From JANYHF01 sp963732765 (lineage in GTDB: Bacteria; Pseudomonadota; Alphaproteobacteria; Rhizobiales; Hyphomicrobiaceae): DNA of 64,000 bases. A program made the translations under genes and the position numbers. Of this stretch, positions 43,901 to 51,771 are shown piece after piece. Within the stretch, counting starts at the first letter, position 1. Each line of letters starts with the position of its first letter. The DNA lies in assembly GCA_963732765.1 (NCBI GenBank), contig CAVTAS010000010.1, forward strand, positions 682,001 through 746,000, given 5' to 3'. The notes under the pieces are model-generated. The model was not told the origin of the DNA. It did no database searches and worked only from the letters and a program-made list of their open reading frames with translations.

Positions 43901-44408
43901 CTTTCTGCGCGGCCAGTTCCGGCGGGATGGCGTTGCCGCCTCTGCCGATCTGCGCCAGCTGCCCAATGGGGTGCGGGTCTCGATCGCCGGCGTCATCCTG
44001 GTCCGCCAGCGCCCCGGCACCGCCAAGGGCGTGGTCTTCATGACGCTGGAGGATGAGACCGGAGTGGCCAACGCCGTGGTCTGGCCGCAGGTGCTGGAGC
44101 GCTATCGCAAGGTGGTAATGGGCGCGCGGCTGGTGCTGATCCGCGGCCGCATGCAACGCCACGACAACATCATCCATCTGATTGCAGAGCATCTGGAGGA
44201 CCGCAGCTCCTGGCTGATGCGCTTGGCCGAGGATGCGCCGATGATGCCGGTACCCATCGCCAATGCCGACGAGGTGCTACGCCCAGAGCCCGGCACAGCG
44301 CGACGCCCTCAGCCCGATGATGCCAATCCACGCTATGGGCCACGCTACGCGATCCGAACCCACCCCCGCAACGTCCGTATCCTGCCGAAATCGCGGGACT
44401 TCCATTGA
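40962..44408 (+). CDS. dnaE2: Error-prone DNA polymerase DnaE2 (ImuC)
   Basis: About 1148 residues, slightly longer than usual. An N-terminal PHP domain (YAELQVTTNFTFLEGGSHAE) is followed by the polymerase III alpha core, with the catalytic aspartates in PDIDVDFEHERREE, and a C-terminal OB fold (RVSIAGVILVRQRPGTAKG). It performs mutagenic translesion synthesis in the SOS response. The frame is open from 40932, but that start would place the LexA box inside the gene, so ATG 40962 (or GTG 40971) is preferred. A palindromic repeat at 43545-43615 adds about 24 residues in frame. imuA and imuB are not adjacent. Confidence 0.92.
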   Translation: MAVVSLWTQSRRAPVKPRRDAPAYAELQVTTNFTFLEGGSHAEELVATAKALGISAIAVTDRNTLAGVARAYLAAKEADIRLIVGTRLDLTDAPSLLCLPTDRAAYGRLSQLLTAGKRRAAKGQCLIDLADVAAHAQGQIFLALPPPDWDWRQMREEKRRDPTLFAANLVRMRQALAPAPLYLAVSHRYRGEDLARIAALAALASRCGTPLVATNDVLYHAPHRRPLQDVLSAIRGKCTVAQAGLTLEANAERHLKAPREMARLFAGHEEAIARTLAIMEACSFSLKELVYEYPDEPIPPGKTPQGHLEDLTREGATWRYPGGVPDKIVAVLRKELDLIAQLQYAPYFLTVHDIVHYARSAGILCQGRGSAANSAVCYMLGITSVNPVEVDLLFERFISPERQEPPDIDVDFEHERREEVIQYIYARYGRERAGLAATVISYRARSAVREVGKAMGLSEDTVAALSGMVWGTRSGGVLPEQHIREAGLDPADPRLARVIELTHELMSFPRHLSQHVGGFVLTRGPLSQVVPIGNAAMVDRTNIEWDKDDLDAMGLLKVDVLGLGMLTCIRKGFDLLARHYGIQHTLGTIPREDPAVYDMLCRANSIGVFQVESRAQMNMLPRLKPRCFYDLVIEVAIVRPGPIQGDMVHPYLRRRDGIEPETYPSPDPAHGPPDELRQILGKTKGVPLFQEQAMRIAMEAAKFSSEEANELRRAMATFRRKGTIHTLEDKMVSRMVARGYTTDFAQRCFNQIKGFGDYGFPESHAASFALLVYVSSWLKCHYPAVFAAALLNSQPMGFYAPAQIVRDAREHGVTAREADVNHSNWDATLEPDDKGGWALRLGLRQIDGLREDEVVRVMEARGASGIRHQASDRAPDARCPMPDAPFTSPSDLRARARIAVTTLERLATADAFRSMALDRRQALWEVRALPASLPLPLFHWADAAEMGHDAAVALPEMPLSEHVVNDYQTLRLSLKAHPMSFLRGQFRRDGVAASADLRQLPNGVRVSIAGVILVRQRPGTAKGVVFMTLEDETGVANAVVWPQVLERYRKVVMGARLVLIRGRMQRHDNIIHLIAEHLEDRSSWLMRLAEDAPMMPVPIANADEVLRPEPGTARRPQPDDANPRYGPRYAIRTHPRNVRILPKSRDFH
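43545..43615. repeat. Palindromic repeat inserted in frame within dnaE2
   Basis: The left arm GGGGCATCGGGCATCAGGCA and the right arm ending GATGCCCGATGCCCGATGCC are imperfect reverse complements of about 30 bp with a loop of only 4-6 bp. The arms are built of repeated GGCATC units. The insert is translated as a short unconserved segment between VMEARGA and PFTSPSDL in a loop region of the polymerase. Confidence 0.75.
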
Positions 44409-44524
44409 ACGCCCAGCAAGACCGCAAGACGCCAAGCCTGGTTGACGCCGGTCCCAAACAGGGCGCACACTTGTTCCAATGCTTTCGTTTCCCAGAGGTC
44501 GTTTCACACCAAGGAGGAACACGC

Positions 44525-44899
44525 ATGGCCGTCGTCACCGAGACCCTGTTTCGCAACATGGAACCGTCGGATGCCATCAAGGACAAGGTGGCCGAACGCA
44601 TGGATTGGCTGGAGCGCCTGACCGATCGTATCACGCATCTGCGCGTGATCGTCGAGGCCCCCCACCGCAACCATCACAAGGGCAAGATCTACCACATCAA
44701 GATCAACATCGGACTGCCCGGGCGGCCTGACCTGATGGTCAGCCACGAACCCGAAGCCAACCATGCCCATGAGGACGTCTACGTTGCGATCCGCGATGCG
44801 TTCGATGCGGCTCGCCGCCAGTTACGCGAGATCGGCGATGTGCGCAAAGGCAAGATCAAAACGCATAGCAATCCAGGCGTCGGAGAGCCAGGCACCTGA
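44525..44899 (+). CDS. hpf: HPF/RaiA-type ribosome-associated protein (short)
   Basis: A 124-residue S30AE-type protein (METLFRNMEPS-like start, then WLERLTDRITHLRVIVEAPH, then YHIKINIGLPGRPDLMVSHE). Such proteins bind the 30S A/P-site region and promote ribosome hibernation or dimerisation. It lacks the long C-terminal dimerisation domain, so it is the short form. A strong AAGGAGG Shine-Dalgarno lies 8 nt before the ATG at 44525. It may be translated from the dnaE2 transcript or its own promoter. It is not in the usual rpoN-hpf-ptsN context. Confidence 0.8.
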   Translation: MAVVTETLFRNMEPSDAIKDKVAERMDWLERLTDRITHLRVIVEAPHRNHHKGKIYHIKINIGLPGRPDLMVSHEPEANHAHEDVYVAIRDAFDAARRQLREIGDVRKGKIKTHSNPGVGEPGT

Positions 44900-44933
44900 C
44901 GGTTGATGCAAACCTGCGGTGCGCATCGGCTCC

Positions 44934-45002
44934 GATGCAGCGGATCTGCAATCTGCTGCATCCAGAGTCACGCGGCCAAGACGCCTTCGACTAGGGCGTC
45001 TT
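44934..45002. terminator. Two hairpins between convergent hpf and devB-like genes
   Basis: The first hairpin is GATGCAGCGGAT / ATCTGCTGCATC (44934-44962) with one mismatch. The second is AAGACGCC / GGCGTCTT (44978-45002), overlapping the stop of the devB-like gene. Neither is followed by a clear T run, so they are only candidate bidirectional terminators. Confidence 0.4.
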
Positions 45003-46118
45003 GGGCTTCACATCCGTCGTGTTGGCGGCCGCAGGTGCGGCGGCCGGCGTAACGGCACCAACCGGCGGCGTCGCGGACTTGAAGAAGACGTCAACGCGCA
45101 GGCCCGGAATGAGGGGCGTGTCGGCGTCGAGATCGACAAAGATCTCAAGCACATCGACATCGGTGCGACGGGCCGCGCCGCGATCTTTTAGGCCGGGCGA
45201 AGAAAGCGCCGGGGCAATCGTCGTCACCCTGCCGGTGAAATCCTGCCCCTGGAAAGCGTCGGCGCGCACGATGGCGGACTGACCGAGCTTGATGCGGCCG
45301 ACATCACGTTCGTCGACCTCGGCTTTGACGCGGAGCTTGGAAACATCGCCTATCGTCGCCAGGATCTGATCCGGCGAGGGCGCGACCGTCTCGCCAACCT
45401 TGGCGATGACCTTCAGCACCGTGCCATCGATCGGAGCGCGCACATGGGTCTTCTCCACCAGCGCGGCCGCTATCGACTGCTCCGAACGGGCTGCGGCCAA
45501 GGCCGATTCCTGGCGGTTCGGGTTGGGGCGCTTCTTGCGGCTTTGCAGGTCCAACAGCGCATTGCGCTTGGTCGCCAGCAGGTCCTGGGCGGCGGTAAAG
45601 GATTTGCGCGCGTCATCCAGCTCGGCCGGCGCTACTTCGCCAGCGCGCCGTTTGACGGTCGCCCGATCTAGCGTGTCGCGCGCCGTCCAGAGCGCAAGCT
45701 CAGCATTGGAAATGTCGTCCTCGGTGACGCGGTACTCGCTGTCGCCGCCGGTATTGTCGTCGCGGTCCTTCTTGGCGCGCTGCGCCTCGATGCGCGAGGC
45801 CTGGAAGCGGGCGGCCGCGCCTTCGTCGTCAAGTTGCACCAGGATGTCGCCGCGCGACACCTTGCGGCCCTCCTCGACCGGCACGCCGATGACACGACCG
45901 CTCATGGTCGCGCCGACGGAAATCATGCCGCCCTTGGGCTCTACCCGGCCAGGCGCCGAGGCGACCCATTCGGCTCCGTCGTCCGTAAGGGTCTCGGCCA
46001 GCGCAGGACGTTCGTTGGCAGTCGCCCCGAGTTGTCCGCCCATCCAATCGGCCACAGTCAGCGTTGTGGGGATCAGCAGGCTCAAGGCAAGAAGGGTAGC
46101 TTTGTTAGTCTTGGTCAT
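44991..46118 (-). CDS. HlyD/DevB-family membrane fusion protein
   Basis: A 375-residue periplasmic adaptor. One N-terminal TM or signal segment (ATLLALSLLIPTTLTVADW) is followed by a split lipoyl/barrel-sandwich domain (APGRVEPKGGMISVGATMSG and HVRAPIDGTVLKVIAKVGE), a coiled coil between them and a Thr/Ala-rich tail. It should join the DevA/DevC ABC exporter to an outer membrane channel. Its ATG overlaps the ATPase stop by 4 nt (ATGA). The gene is last in the order permease-ATPase-adaptor, unlike devBCA of cyanobacteria. No TolC-like gene is near. Confidence 0.87.
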   Translation of the reverse strand: MTKTNKATLLALSLLIPTTLTVADWMGGQLGATANERPALAETLTDDGAEWVASAPGRVEPKGGMISVGATMSGRVIGVPVEEGRKVSRGDILVQLDDEGAAARFQASRIEAQRAKKDRDDNTGGDSEYRVTEDDISNAELALWTARDTLDRATVKRRAGEVAPAELDDARKSFTAAQDLLATKRNALLDLQSRKKRPNPNRQESALAAARSEQSIAAALVEKTHVRAPIDGTVLKVIAKVGETVAPSPDQILATIGDVSKLRVKAEVDERDVGRIKLGQSAIVRADAFQGQDFTGRVTTIAPALSSPGLKDRGAARRTDVDVLEIFVDLDADTPLIPGLRVDVFFKSATPPVGAVTPAAAPAAANTTDVKPKTP

Positions 46119-46960
46119 GATGTCTTCTCGAACGCAGGGGAACGTGGGGGACGCTCGTCGCTCACGAGGTTTCCGTCTTCTATTCTCACAATCCGGTCAG
46201 CAAATGGTAGAATTCGGCTATCGTGGGTAACAACAAACACGGCTCTACTCTTGTCCTGAGCGATGCCGGCCAGGAGTTCCATGACCGACTTGCCGTTGAC
46301 GCCGTCGAGAGCTGCCGTCGGCTCATCGGCCAGGATCAGCGAGGGGTCGCCCACCAGCGAGCGGGCGATGGCGACGCGCTGGCGCTCGCCGCCCGACATT
46401 TTTCGTGGATAGGCCGTGAGCCGGTGCCCAAGGCCAACCCCTTCCAGCGCCTGCTGCGCCGTGGCGCGCCGGTCGGCGACGTGTTTGCGCCGCACATCCA
46501 GCGCCAGCATGACGTTTTCCATCGCGGTCAGGGTGGGAAACAGATTGTAGGACTGAAAAATGAAGCCAATGTGCTGCCGGCGCAAGTCTGCGAGTTGCTC
46601 GGCCTTCAGACCAATCGTGGGCCGCTCAGCAATGGTAAGCGTGCCGCTTGTCGGCTGCAGGATGCAGCCAAAGATCGACAGCAAGGTCGTTTTTCCGCTG
46701 CCCGATGGCCCCATCAGCAAGGTCAACTCGCCGGCGCGCAGCGTCAAATCGATACCCTTGAGCGCCTGAACCTGGGATGGCCCCTCGCCGAGCACGCGCG
46801 TAATGCCCTCGGCCTGCAACATGATCGCGCCGTCGTTGACGCCGGTTTCGCTGTTGCCAGCCATTTTTGCCTCAGCCATGTTCGCCTCGGCCATGTTTGC
46901 CTCAGCCAAGTCACCGATTTTGGACCTATTGGCTGCCTTGAGTTTACGCTTACGGCTCAT
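46115..46960 (-). CDS. ABC exporter ATPase, DevA/LolD-like
   Basis: A 281-residue ATPase with Walker A GPSGSGKTT, signature MSGGERQRVAIARSL, Walker B LILADEPTAALDG and switch His in VTHDSRI. It belongs to the MacB/LolD/DevA group that works with FtsX-like permeases. An N-terminal extension of about 45 residues holds a short tandem repeat (AEANMAEANMAEAKMAG). The ATG at 46960 overlaps the permease stop by 4 nt; it encodes MSRKRKLKAANRSK. Confidence 0.9.
   Translation of the reverse strand: MSRKRKLKAANRSKIGDLAEANMAEANMAEAKMAGNSETGVNDGAIMLQAEGITRVLGEGPSQVQALKGIDLTLRAGELTLLMGPSGSGKTTLLSIFGCILQPTSGTLTIAERPTIGLKAEQLADLRRQHIGFIFQSYNLFPTLTAMENVMLALDVRRKHVADRRATAQQALEGVGLGHRLTAYPRKMSGGERQRVAIARSLVGDPSLILADEPTAALDGVNGKSVMELLAGIAQDKSRAVFVVTHDSRILPFADRIVRIEDGNLVSDERPPRSPAFEKTS
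46868..46909 (-). repeat. 15-bp tandem repeat in the DevA-like gene
   Basis: Three near-identical units (GCCTCAGCCATGTTC, GCCTCGGCCATGTTT, GCCTCAGCCAAG) encode the AEANM repeats in the unconserved N-terminal extension. Confidence 0.7.
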
Positions 46961-48084
46961 CGCGAAAACACCATTGCCGGATCGATGCGTGTGACTTTGA
47001 CGATGGCCGAAACCGCCGAGAAGATGCACATGGCCAGCGTGATCAGGAACAGCGCAAGCGCCAACCAGGGCGTCAGCAGAATGACGAGTTGCGTATCCCG
47101 TGTCGCCCAGATGATGACCAGCGCCTCCAGCATGCCGATGGCGTAGCCGATGATGGCGCTGAGCACGGCCTGCACCAGAATGACACGTATGATGTAGCCC
47201 GATGAGGCGCCGAGCGCGCGCAAGGTCGCGAATTCGTTCAGGTGATCCTTGGTGCTGGCATAGAGCGTCTGGGCCACCACGACCACGCCGACGATGAGGC
47301 CGAGCACCGCCCCCGCAATCAGCGCTGCGCCTGCTCCGGTGGCGAACAGCCAGTGGTGGATGCTGCGCTGGCGGAACTCCTCATTGGTCAGAACATCGGC
47401 GTCCCGAATGTTCTTTTGCAGGTCCGCCTTGACGACCACGGGATCGGCGTCCGGCTTCAGCTTGATCATGACGAAGCCGGATTGATTGGGTCCCGCCCCC
47501 ATCAGCGCACGCGCGCGGTTCAGCGATGTGAAGATGTAGGGCAGGGTGGTGAAAGAGCGGATGTGGTCGGTGATGCCCACCAGCACAACGCGCTGGCCAT
47601 TGATTTCGCCGCTGTCACCCAGACCCTTGAGCTGCAGATCGGCGAGATAGGCCTTGTCGGCAATGATGCCGTACGGCTTGTAGATGTCGTTGGCCGTGCC
47701 TTCGATCATGTTCCAGGCCGCCAGCCCGTTGTCGGCGGGATCGGTGCCAACCACGACAACCACCTGCTGGGCGCCATCGGCACGCCGCCAGCCCATGGTC
47801 TGAACCCCTAGATCGATGGCTTCGGCAACCCCAGGACGCGACAATGCGGCGTATTTCTCGCCCCCTTTCAGCAGTGCCGAGTCATCGAAACTCTGCGCGC
47901 CAATCGGCGTGATCCACAGCTGTGCGCCCGAGTGGTCGATCATGCCGGTGATGACCTGCTGCGAGCCATAGTAGAGCCCGATCTGGATCGCCATCAGCAC
48001 GACGGAAAAGACAATCCCGACGAGCGTGACAATCAGACTGACCCGGTCATGAATGAAGTTGCGCAGTGCAAGCGTGTAAACCAT
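46957..48084 (-). CDS. DevC-like FtsX-family ABC permease
   Basis: A 375-residue permease with one N-terminal TM helix (about 16-40), a large periplasmic domain (about 45-260) and three C-terminal TM helices (about 270-370). It matches the DevC pattern (NFIHDRVSLIVTLVGIVFSV; LNEFATLRALGASSGYIIRV). With the ATPase and adaptor downstream it forms a tripartite exporter. In cyanobacteria DevBCA exports glycolipids; the substrate here is unknown. First gene of the unit. Confidence 0.88.
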   Translation of the reverse strand: MVYTLALRNFIHDRVSLIVTLVGIVFSVVLMAIQIGLYYGSQQVITGMIDHSGAQLWITPIGAQSFDDSALLKGGEKYAALSRPGVAEAIDLGVQTMGWRRADGAQQVVVVVGTDPADNGLAAWNMIEGTANDIYKPYGIIADKAYLADLQLKGLGDSGEINGQRVVLVGITDHIRSFTTLPYIFTSLNRARALMGAGPNQSGFVMIKLKPDADPVVVKADLQKNIRDADVLTNEEFRQRSIHHWLFATGAGAALIAGAVLGLIVGVVVVAQTLYASTKDHLNEFATLRALGASSGYIIRVILVQAVLSAIIGYAIGMLEALVIIWATRDTQLVILLTPWLALALFLITLAMCIFSAVSAIVKVTRIDPAMVFSR

Positions 48085-48302
48085 TACGGCTCGTTACTCA
48101 TTTGGAACGCGACGCGGCCGAAACCGGCGTCGAATTGACGAGGATCCGTTCCGTAACAACGCACTGAAGCATAAATCGGGCCGAACCCGTGAAACCGGGC
48201 GCTTTGGCGGGTTGCTAGCATGGCGGTCAGACCCTGGCCAGCTTTCGCGGCCAACTTGCGCCTACGAGTGCAATTCACTGTTAAGGCGAGACATACAGCC
48301 AA

Positions 48303-48986
48303 TCAATGCGCAGCGTCTTGGTTGCCCAGAACCACGGCCAGAGCTTCGCTGCCGGAGACACTCGCGGGCAGCCGCAGGAAATCGGCGTCCGTCGCCAGGG
48401 CGATGTCGAGCAAGCCCTGAAACATGTCGCGATTGATTTCCTCAGCTCCAAACTGGCGCAAGTGATCGGTGACAAACTGAGTATCGAGCAGGCTGAACCC
48501 ACCTGCCTTCAGACGGGCCACCAAGTGGACCAGGGCGGTCTTGCTGGCGTCGCGCTCGGTCGAAAACATGCTTTCGCCGAAGAAGGCGCCGCGCAGGTGA
48601 ACGCCATAAAGGCCGCCGACCAACTTGCCGCCGAGCCAAGTCTCCACGGTGTGGCAATGGCCCATGTCGAACAGCTGGCCATAGAGTTCGCGAATCTTGG
48701 CGTTGATCCAGGTCGATTTACGCCCCTCGCGCCGGGCCGCGCAGCCGCCGATGACACCATCAAAGTCGGTATCGATGCGGACCTCGAAATGATCCTGCCG
48801 GATGGTGCGGGCGAGGCGCTTGTGCACCTGCATGTCATGGATGGGGATGATGCCGCGCTGCTGCGGCTCGATCCAGTAGAGCGCAGGATCGTTGGCATTC
48901 TCGGCCATCGGGAAAATGCCACAGGCATAGGCCCGCAGCAGCACCTCAGGGGTGATCTCGATGGACGCACGGGGATTGGTCGACAT
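48303..48986 (-). CDS. aat: Leucyl/phenylalanyl-tRNA--protein transferase
   Basis: A 227-residue Aat protein (LLRAYACGIFPMAENANDPA, GGLYGVHLRGAFFGESMFS, LLDTQFVTDHLRQFGAEEI). It adds Leu or Phe to N-terminal Lys or Arg of proteins and so marks them for ClpAP via the N-end rule. It is the last gene of the aroQ-accB-accC-aat group, with a gap of about 100 bp to accC. The length matches the family. Confidence 0.95.
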   Translation of the reverse strand: MSTNPRASIEITPEVLLRAYACGIFPMAENANDPALYWIEPQQRGIIPIHDMQVHKRLARTIRQDHFEVRIDTDFDGVIGGCAARREGRKSTWINAKIRELYGQLFDMGHCHTVETWLGGKLVGGLYGVHLRGAFFGESMFSTERDASKTALVHLVARLKAGGFSLLDTQFVTDHLRQFGAEEINRDMFQGLLDIALATDADFLRLPASVSGSEALAVVLGNQDAAH

Positions 48987-49088
48987 GGCCTGCTTCTATC
49001 TGCAGAGAACTTCCGCCCCGCCGGAAGCATAGTCCCAATTTTGAGCGGCGCGCTACTGGCCGGTTGCAGCCGGGCCAGCGTCGCGGAG

Positions 49089-50429
49089 CTATTCGTCGGC
49101 CAGATGCTTTTCCAGCCAATGAATGTTGTATTCGCCGTCGATAATGTCTTTTTGCGAGGCGAGGTCACCGAACAGCGGAATGGTAGTCTCGATACCGTCG
49201 ATGACAAACTCGCTGAGCGCCCTGCGCAGCCGCATCAGGCACTCGTTGCGGTTCTTGCCGTGCACGATCAGCTTGCCGATCAGACTGTCGTAGTGCGGCG
49301 GTATTGTGTAACCCTGATAGGCGCCGCTATCGACGCGCACGCCGAGGCCGCCGGGGGGATGCCAATAGGTGATCTTGCCTGGCGAAGGACGAAAGGTCTT
49401 GGGATTCTCGGCGCAGACGCGGCATTCGATCGAATGGCCCGAGAATGTGATGTCCGACTGCTTGTAGGGCAGCGTCATGCCGGAGGCGACGCGCAGCTGC
49501 TCGATGACAAGATCCAACCCGGTTATGGCTTCGGTGACCGGGTGCTCGACCTGCAGGCGCGTGTTCATCTCGATGAAATAGAACTCGCCGTCCTCATAAA
49601 GGAATTCGACCGTCCCGACGCCACGATACTTGAGCTTGCGCATGGCCTTGGCGACGGTTTCGCCAATGGTTGCGCGCTGGTCGGCATTGAGGGCGGGCGA
49701 GGGCGCTTCCTCCCACACCTTCTGATGCCGGCGCTGCAGCGAGCAATCGCGCTCCCCCAGATGCACCGCGTTGCCCTTGCCGTCGCCCAGCACCTGGATC
49801 TCGATGTGGCGCGGTTTGGTGAGATATTTTTCCAGATAGACCGCGTCGTCGCCGAAAGCCGCCTTGGCCTCCGAACGGGCTGTGGCAAGGGCGACCGACA
49901 GATCAGCAGCTGTTTTTGCGACCTTCATGCCGCGCCCGCCGCCGCCGGAAGCGGCCTTCACCAGCACCGGAAAACCGATGCCTTTGGCGATCTCCATCGC
50001 TTCCTCGTCGGTGGTCACAGCGCCAGCCGATCCCGGGACGCACGGGATGCCCAGCTTCTTGGCCGTGTCCTTGGCGGCAATTTTGTCGCCCATGATGCGG
50101 ATGTGCTCGGCCGTCGGGCCGATGAAGGTGATCTTGTGCTCGTCCAGGATCTCGGCGAACTTGGCGTTCTCGCTGAGGAAGCCGTAGCCAGGATGGACCG
50201 CGTCCGCGCCGGTGATTTCGCAGGCCGTGATCAGCGCTGGGATATTCAGATAGCTGTCGCGCGCGGCCGGCGGGCCGATGCAGACGCTCTCGTCGGCAAG
50301 CCGTACGTGCATGGCGTCGGCATCGGCGGTCGAGTGCACAGCGACGGTCGCGATGCCCAGCTCCTTGCAAGCACGCTGGATGCGCAGCGCGATCTCGCCA
50401 CGATTGGCAATCAGCACCTTTTCGAACAT
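49089..50429 (-). CDS. accC: Acetyl-CoA carboxylase, biotin carboxylase subunit
   Basis: A 446-residue biotin carboxylase (MFEKVLIANRGEIALRIQRA; ATP-grasp glycine loop KAASGGGGRGMKV; GTVEFLYEDGEFYFIEMNTR; catalytic Arg in NTRLQVEHPVTE). It carboxylates the biotin of AccB in fatty acid synthesis. The ATG at 50429 is the family start, 41 bp downstream of accB. Confidence 0.97.
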   Translation of the reverse strand: MFEKVLIANRGEIALRIQRACKELGIATVAVHSTADADAMHVRLADESVCIGPPAARDSYLNIPALITACEITGADAVHPGYGFLSENAKFAEILDEHKITFIGPTAEHIRIMGDKIAAKDTAKKLGIPCVPGSAGAVTTDEEAMEIAKGIGFPVLVKAASGGGGRGMKVAKTAADLSVALATARSEAKAAFGDDAVYLEKYLTKPRHIEIQVLGDGKGNAVHLGERDCSLQRRHQKVWEEAPSPALNADQRATIGETVAKAMRKLKYRGVGTVEFLYEDGEFYFIEMNTRLQVEHPVTEAITGLDLVIEQLRVASGMTLPYKQSDITFSGHSIECRVCAENPKTFRPSPGKITYWHPPGGLGVRVDSGAYQGYTIPPHYDSLIGKLIVHGKNRNECLMRLRRALSEFVIDGIETTIPLFGDLASQKDIIDGEYNIHWLEKHLADE

Positions 50430-50470
50430 CAGAGGGCTCCCGCCGAGGCCTAACTGGGTACTGGGCTGGG

Positions 50471-50920
50471 TCATTCAATTATGACGAGCGGTTCGCCGAA
50501 TTCGACGGGCTGACCGCTCTCGACCAGGATCTGCGTCACCGTGCCTGCGCGTGGGCTGGGAATCTGGTTCATGGTCTTCATAGCTTCGATGATGAGCAGA
50601 GTTTGGCCTTGCGCGACCTTGGTGCCGACCTCAATGAATGGAGCCGCGGTCGGGGCTGGCGCGCGATAGGCGGTGCCAACCATCGGCGACTTGACGGCGC
50701 CGGGATGCTCGGCGGGCGACTTCGGCGCAACCGGTGCTGCCGGGGCGGAAGCTGCAGCCGGGTTGTAGCCTGCCACCGTATGGCTCACCATGCCGCCGCG
50801 CGCGACGCGCAGGCGCAAACCCTTCTTTTCGATCTCGATTTCGGTCAGGCCGGTGTTGGTGAGCAGCTCGGCCAATTCGAGGATCAGCTCGCGTTCGATG
50901 GTGGTTTTTTCTTCTGCCAT
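50471..50920 (-). CDS. accB: Acetyl-CoA carboxylase biotin carboxyl carrier protein
   Basis: A 149-residue BCCP with an N-terminal helix region (LAELLTNTGLTEIEIEKKGL), an Ala/Pro-rich linker and a biotinyl domain with the biotin-accepting Lys in EAMKTMN. It carries CO2 between AccC and the carboxyltransferase. The start may be ATG 50920 (MAEEKTTIE) or ATG 50932 (MDEDMAEE). It lies between aroQ and accC. Confidence 0.95.
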   Translation of the reverse strand: MAEEKTTIERELILELAELLTNTGLTEIEIEKKGLRLRVARGGMVSHTVAGYNPAAASAPAAPVAPKSPAEHPGAVKSPMVGTAYRAPAPTAAPFIEVGTKVAQGQTLLIIEAMKTMNQIPSPRAGTVTQILVESGQPVEFGEPLVIIE

Positions 50921-51037
50921 ATCCTCGTCCATCCTGGCCCCCCGGCATTGCCCCAAGCGGCGCCGGGGACGCCTTGTGGTTGTCCTGAAGTCCAATAGTG
51001 GTCCCCGCCGTTTGGCACAAGACCACTTTCGAGGTCA

Positions 51038-51493
51038 TCAGGTGGTCTTCTTTTTTGCCACCGTGCTCTGGGTGGCCAGGGCTTCGATAGCGAATTCGTA
51101 GCCCTTCGGCCCAAAACCGCAGATGACGCCCAGCGCGACGCCCGACACATAAGAGGTATGGCGGAAGTCCTCGCGGCGATAGACATTGCTCAAGTGCACC
51201 TCCACCACCGGCACATCGGCCGCGCGCAAGGCATCGTGAATGGCAATCGACGTGTGAGTGTAGGCGCCCGCATTCAAGACGACACCCGACGCTTTGCCGC
51301 GTGCCTCCTGGATCCAGGTGACCAACTCACCCTCGTGGTTGGACTGACGGAAATCCACTGTCGCACCCACCGCCTTGGCCTTGGCCTCGCAGCGCTTGCG
51401 CACATCGTCAAGCGTCTCGGCGCCGTAGGTTTCCGGCTCGCGCAAACCGAGCATGTTGAGATTAGGACCGTTCAAGACGTAAATCAGCTTCAT
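51038..51493 (-). CDS. aroQ: Type II 3-dehydroquinate dehydratase
   Basis: A 151-residue type II dehydroquinase (YVLNGPNLNMLGLREPETYG with the catalytic Tyr; NHEGELVTWI; LNAGAYTHTSIAIHDAL; EVHLSNVYRREDFRHTS with the catalytic His). It converts 3-dehydroquinate to 3-dehydroshikimate in aromatic amino acid synthesis. First gene of the aroQ-accB-accC-aat group, divergent from rpsF. Confidence 0.96.
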   Translation of the reverse strand: MKLIYVLNGPNLNMLGLREPETYGAETLDDVRKRCEAKAKAVGATVDFRQSNHEGELVTWIQEARGKASGVVLNAGAYTHTSIAIHDALRAADVPVVEVHLSNVYRREDFRHTSYVSGVALGVICGFGPKGYEFAIEALATQSTVAKKKTT

Positions 51494-51771
51494 GGGCGGC
51501 TGAGCCTCAAGGTGGCGGTGTTTGAGTTTGGTGATAGCATTTCCAACGGTATTGCAACACGCGATCGGGATTTGCTTGCCAAGTTCCCCCCGCCCCGTGT
51601 ATCCACCGCCATCCGCTCCGGTTGGATGCTGAACGGGGACGGCTTGCGCCTATGCGCTGGCCGCCGGGCAATTGCCCTTTCCCGGTGTATCCACTCTTTG
51701 GGTGCTTGGTGGGCCTTCCCGGTCCAACAGGGGCTATGCGCCGGAGGGCAACAACTGAACGAGGGCCATTC
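51494..51771. promoter_or_regulatory. aroQ/rpsF divergent intergenic region and rpsF leader
   Basis: 278 bp with promoters for both directions. The 50 nt before rpsF contain GC-rich short inverted segments (for example GCGCCGGAGGGC) that might form the autoregulatory S6:S18 leader known from many bacteria, but I cannot show the motif by eye. GAGGG upstream of the ATG is the likely ribosome binding site. Confidence 0.3.

Noticed and set aside
48306..50453. Plus-strand open frame of 715 codons opposite aat and accC
   Set aside because: aat and accC are unmistakable on the other strand; this is a GC-driven shadow.
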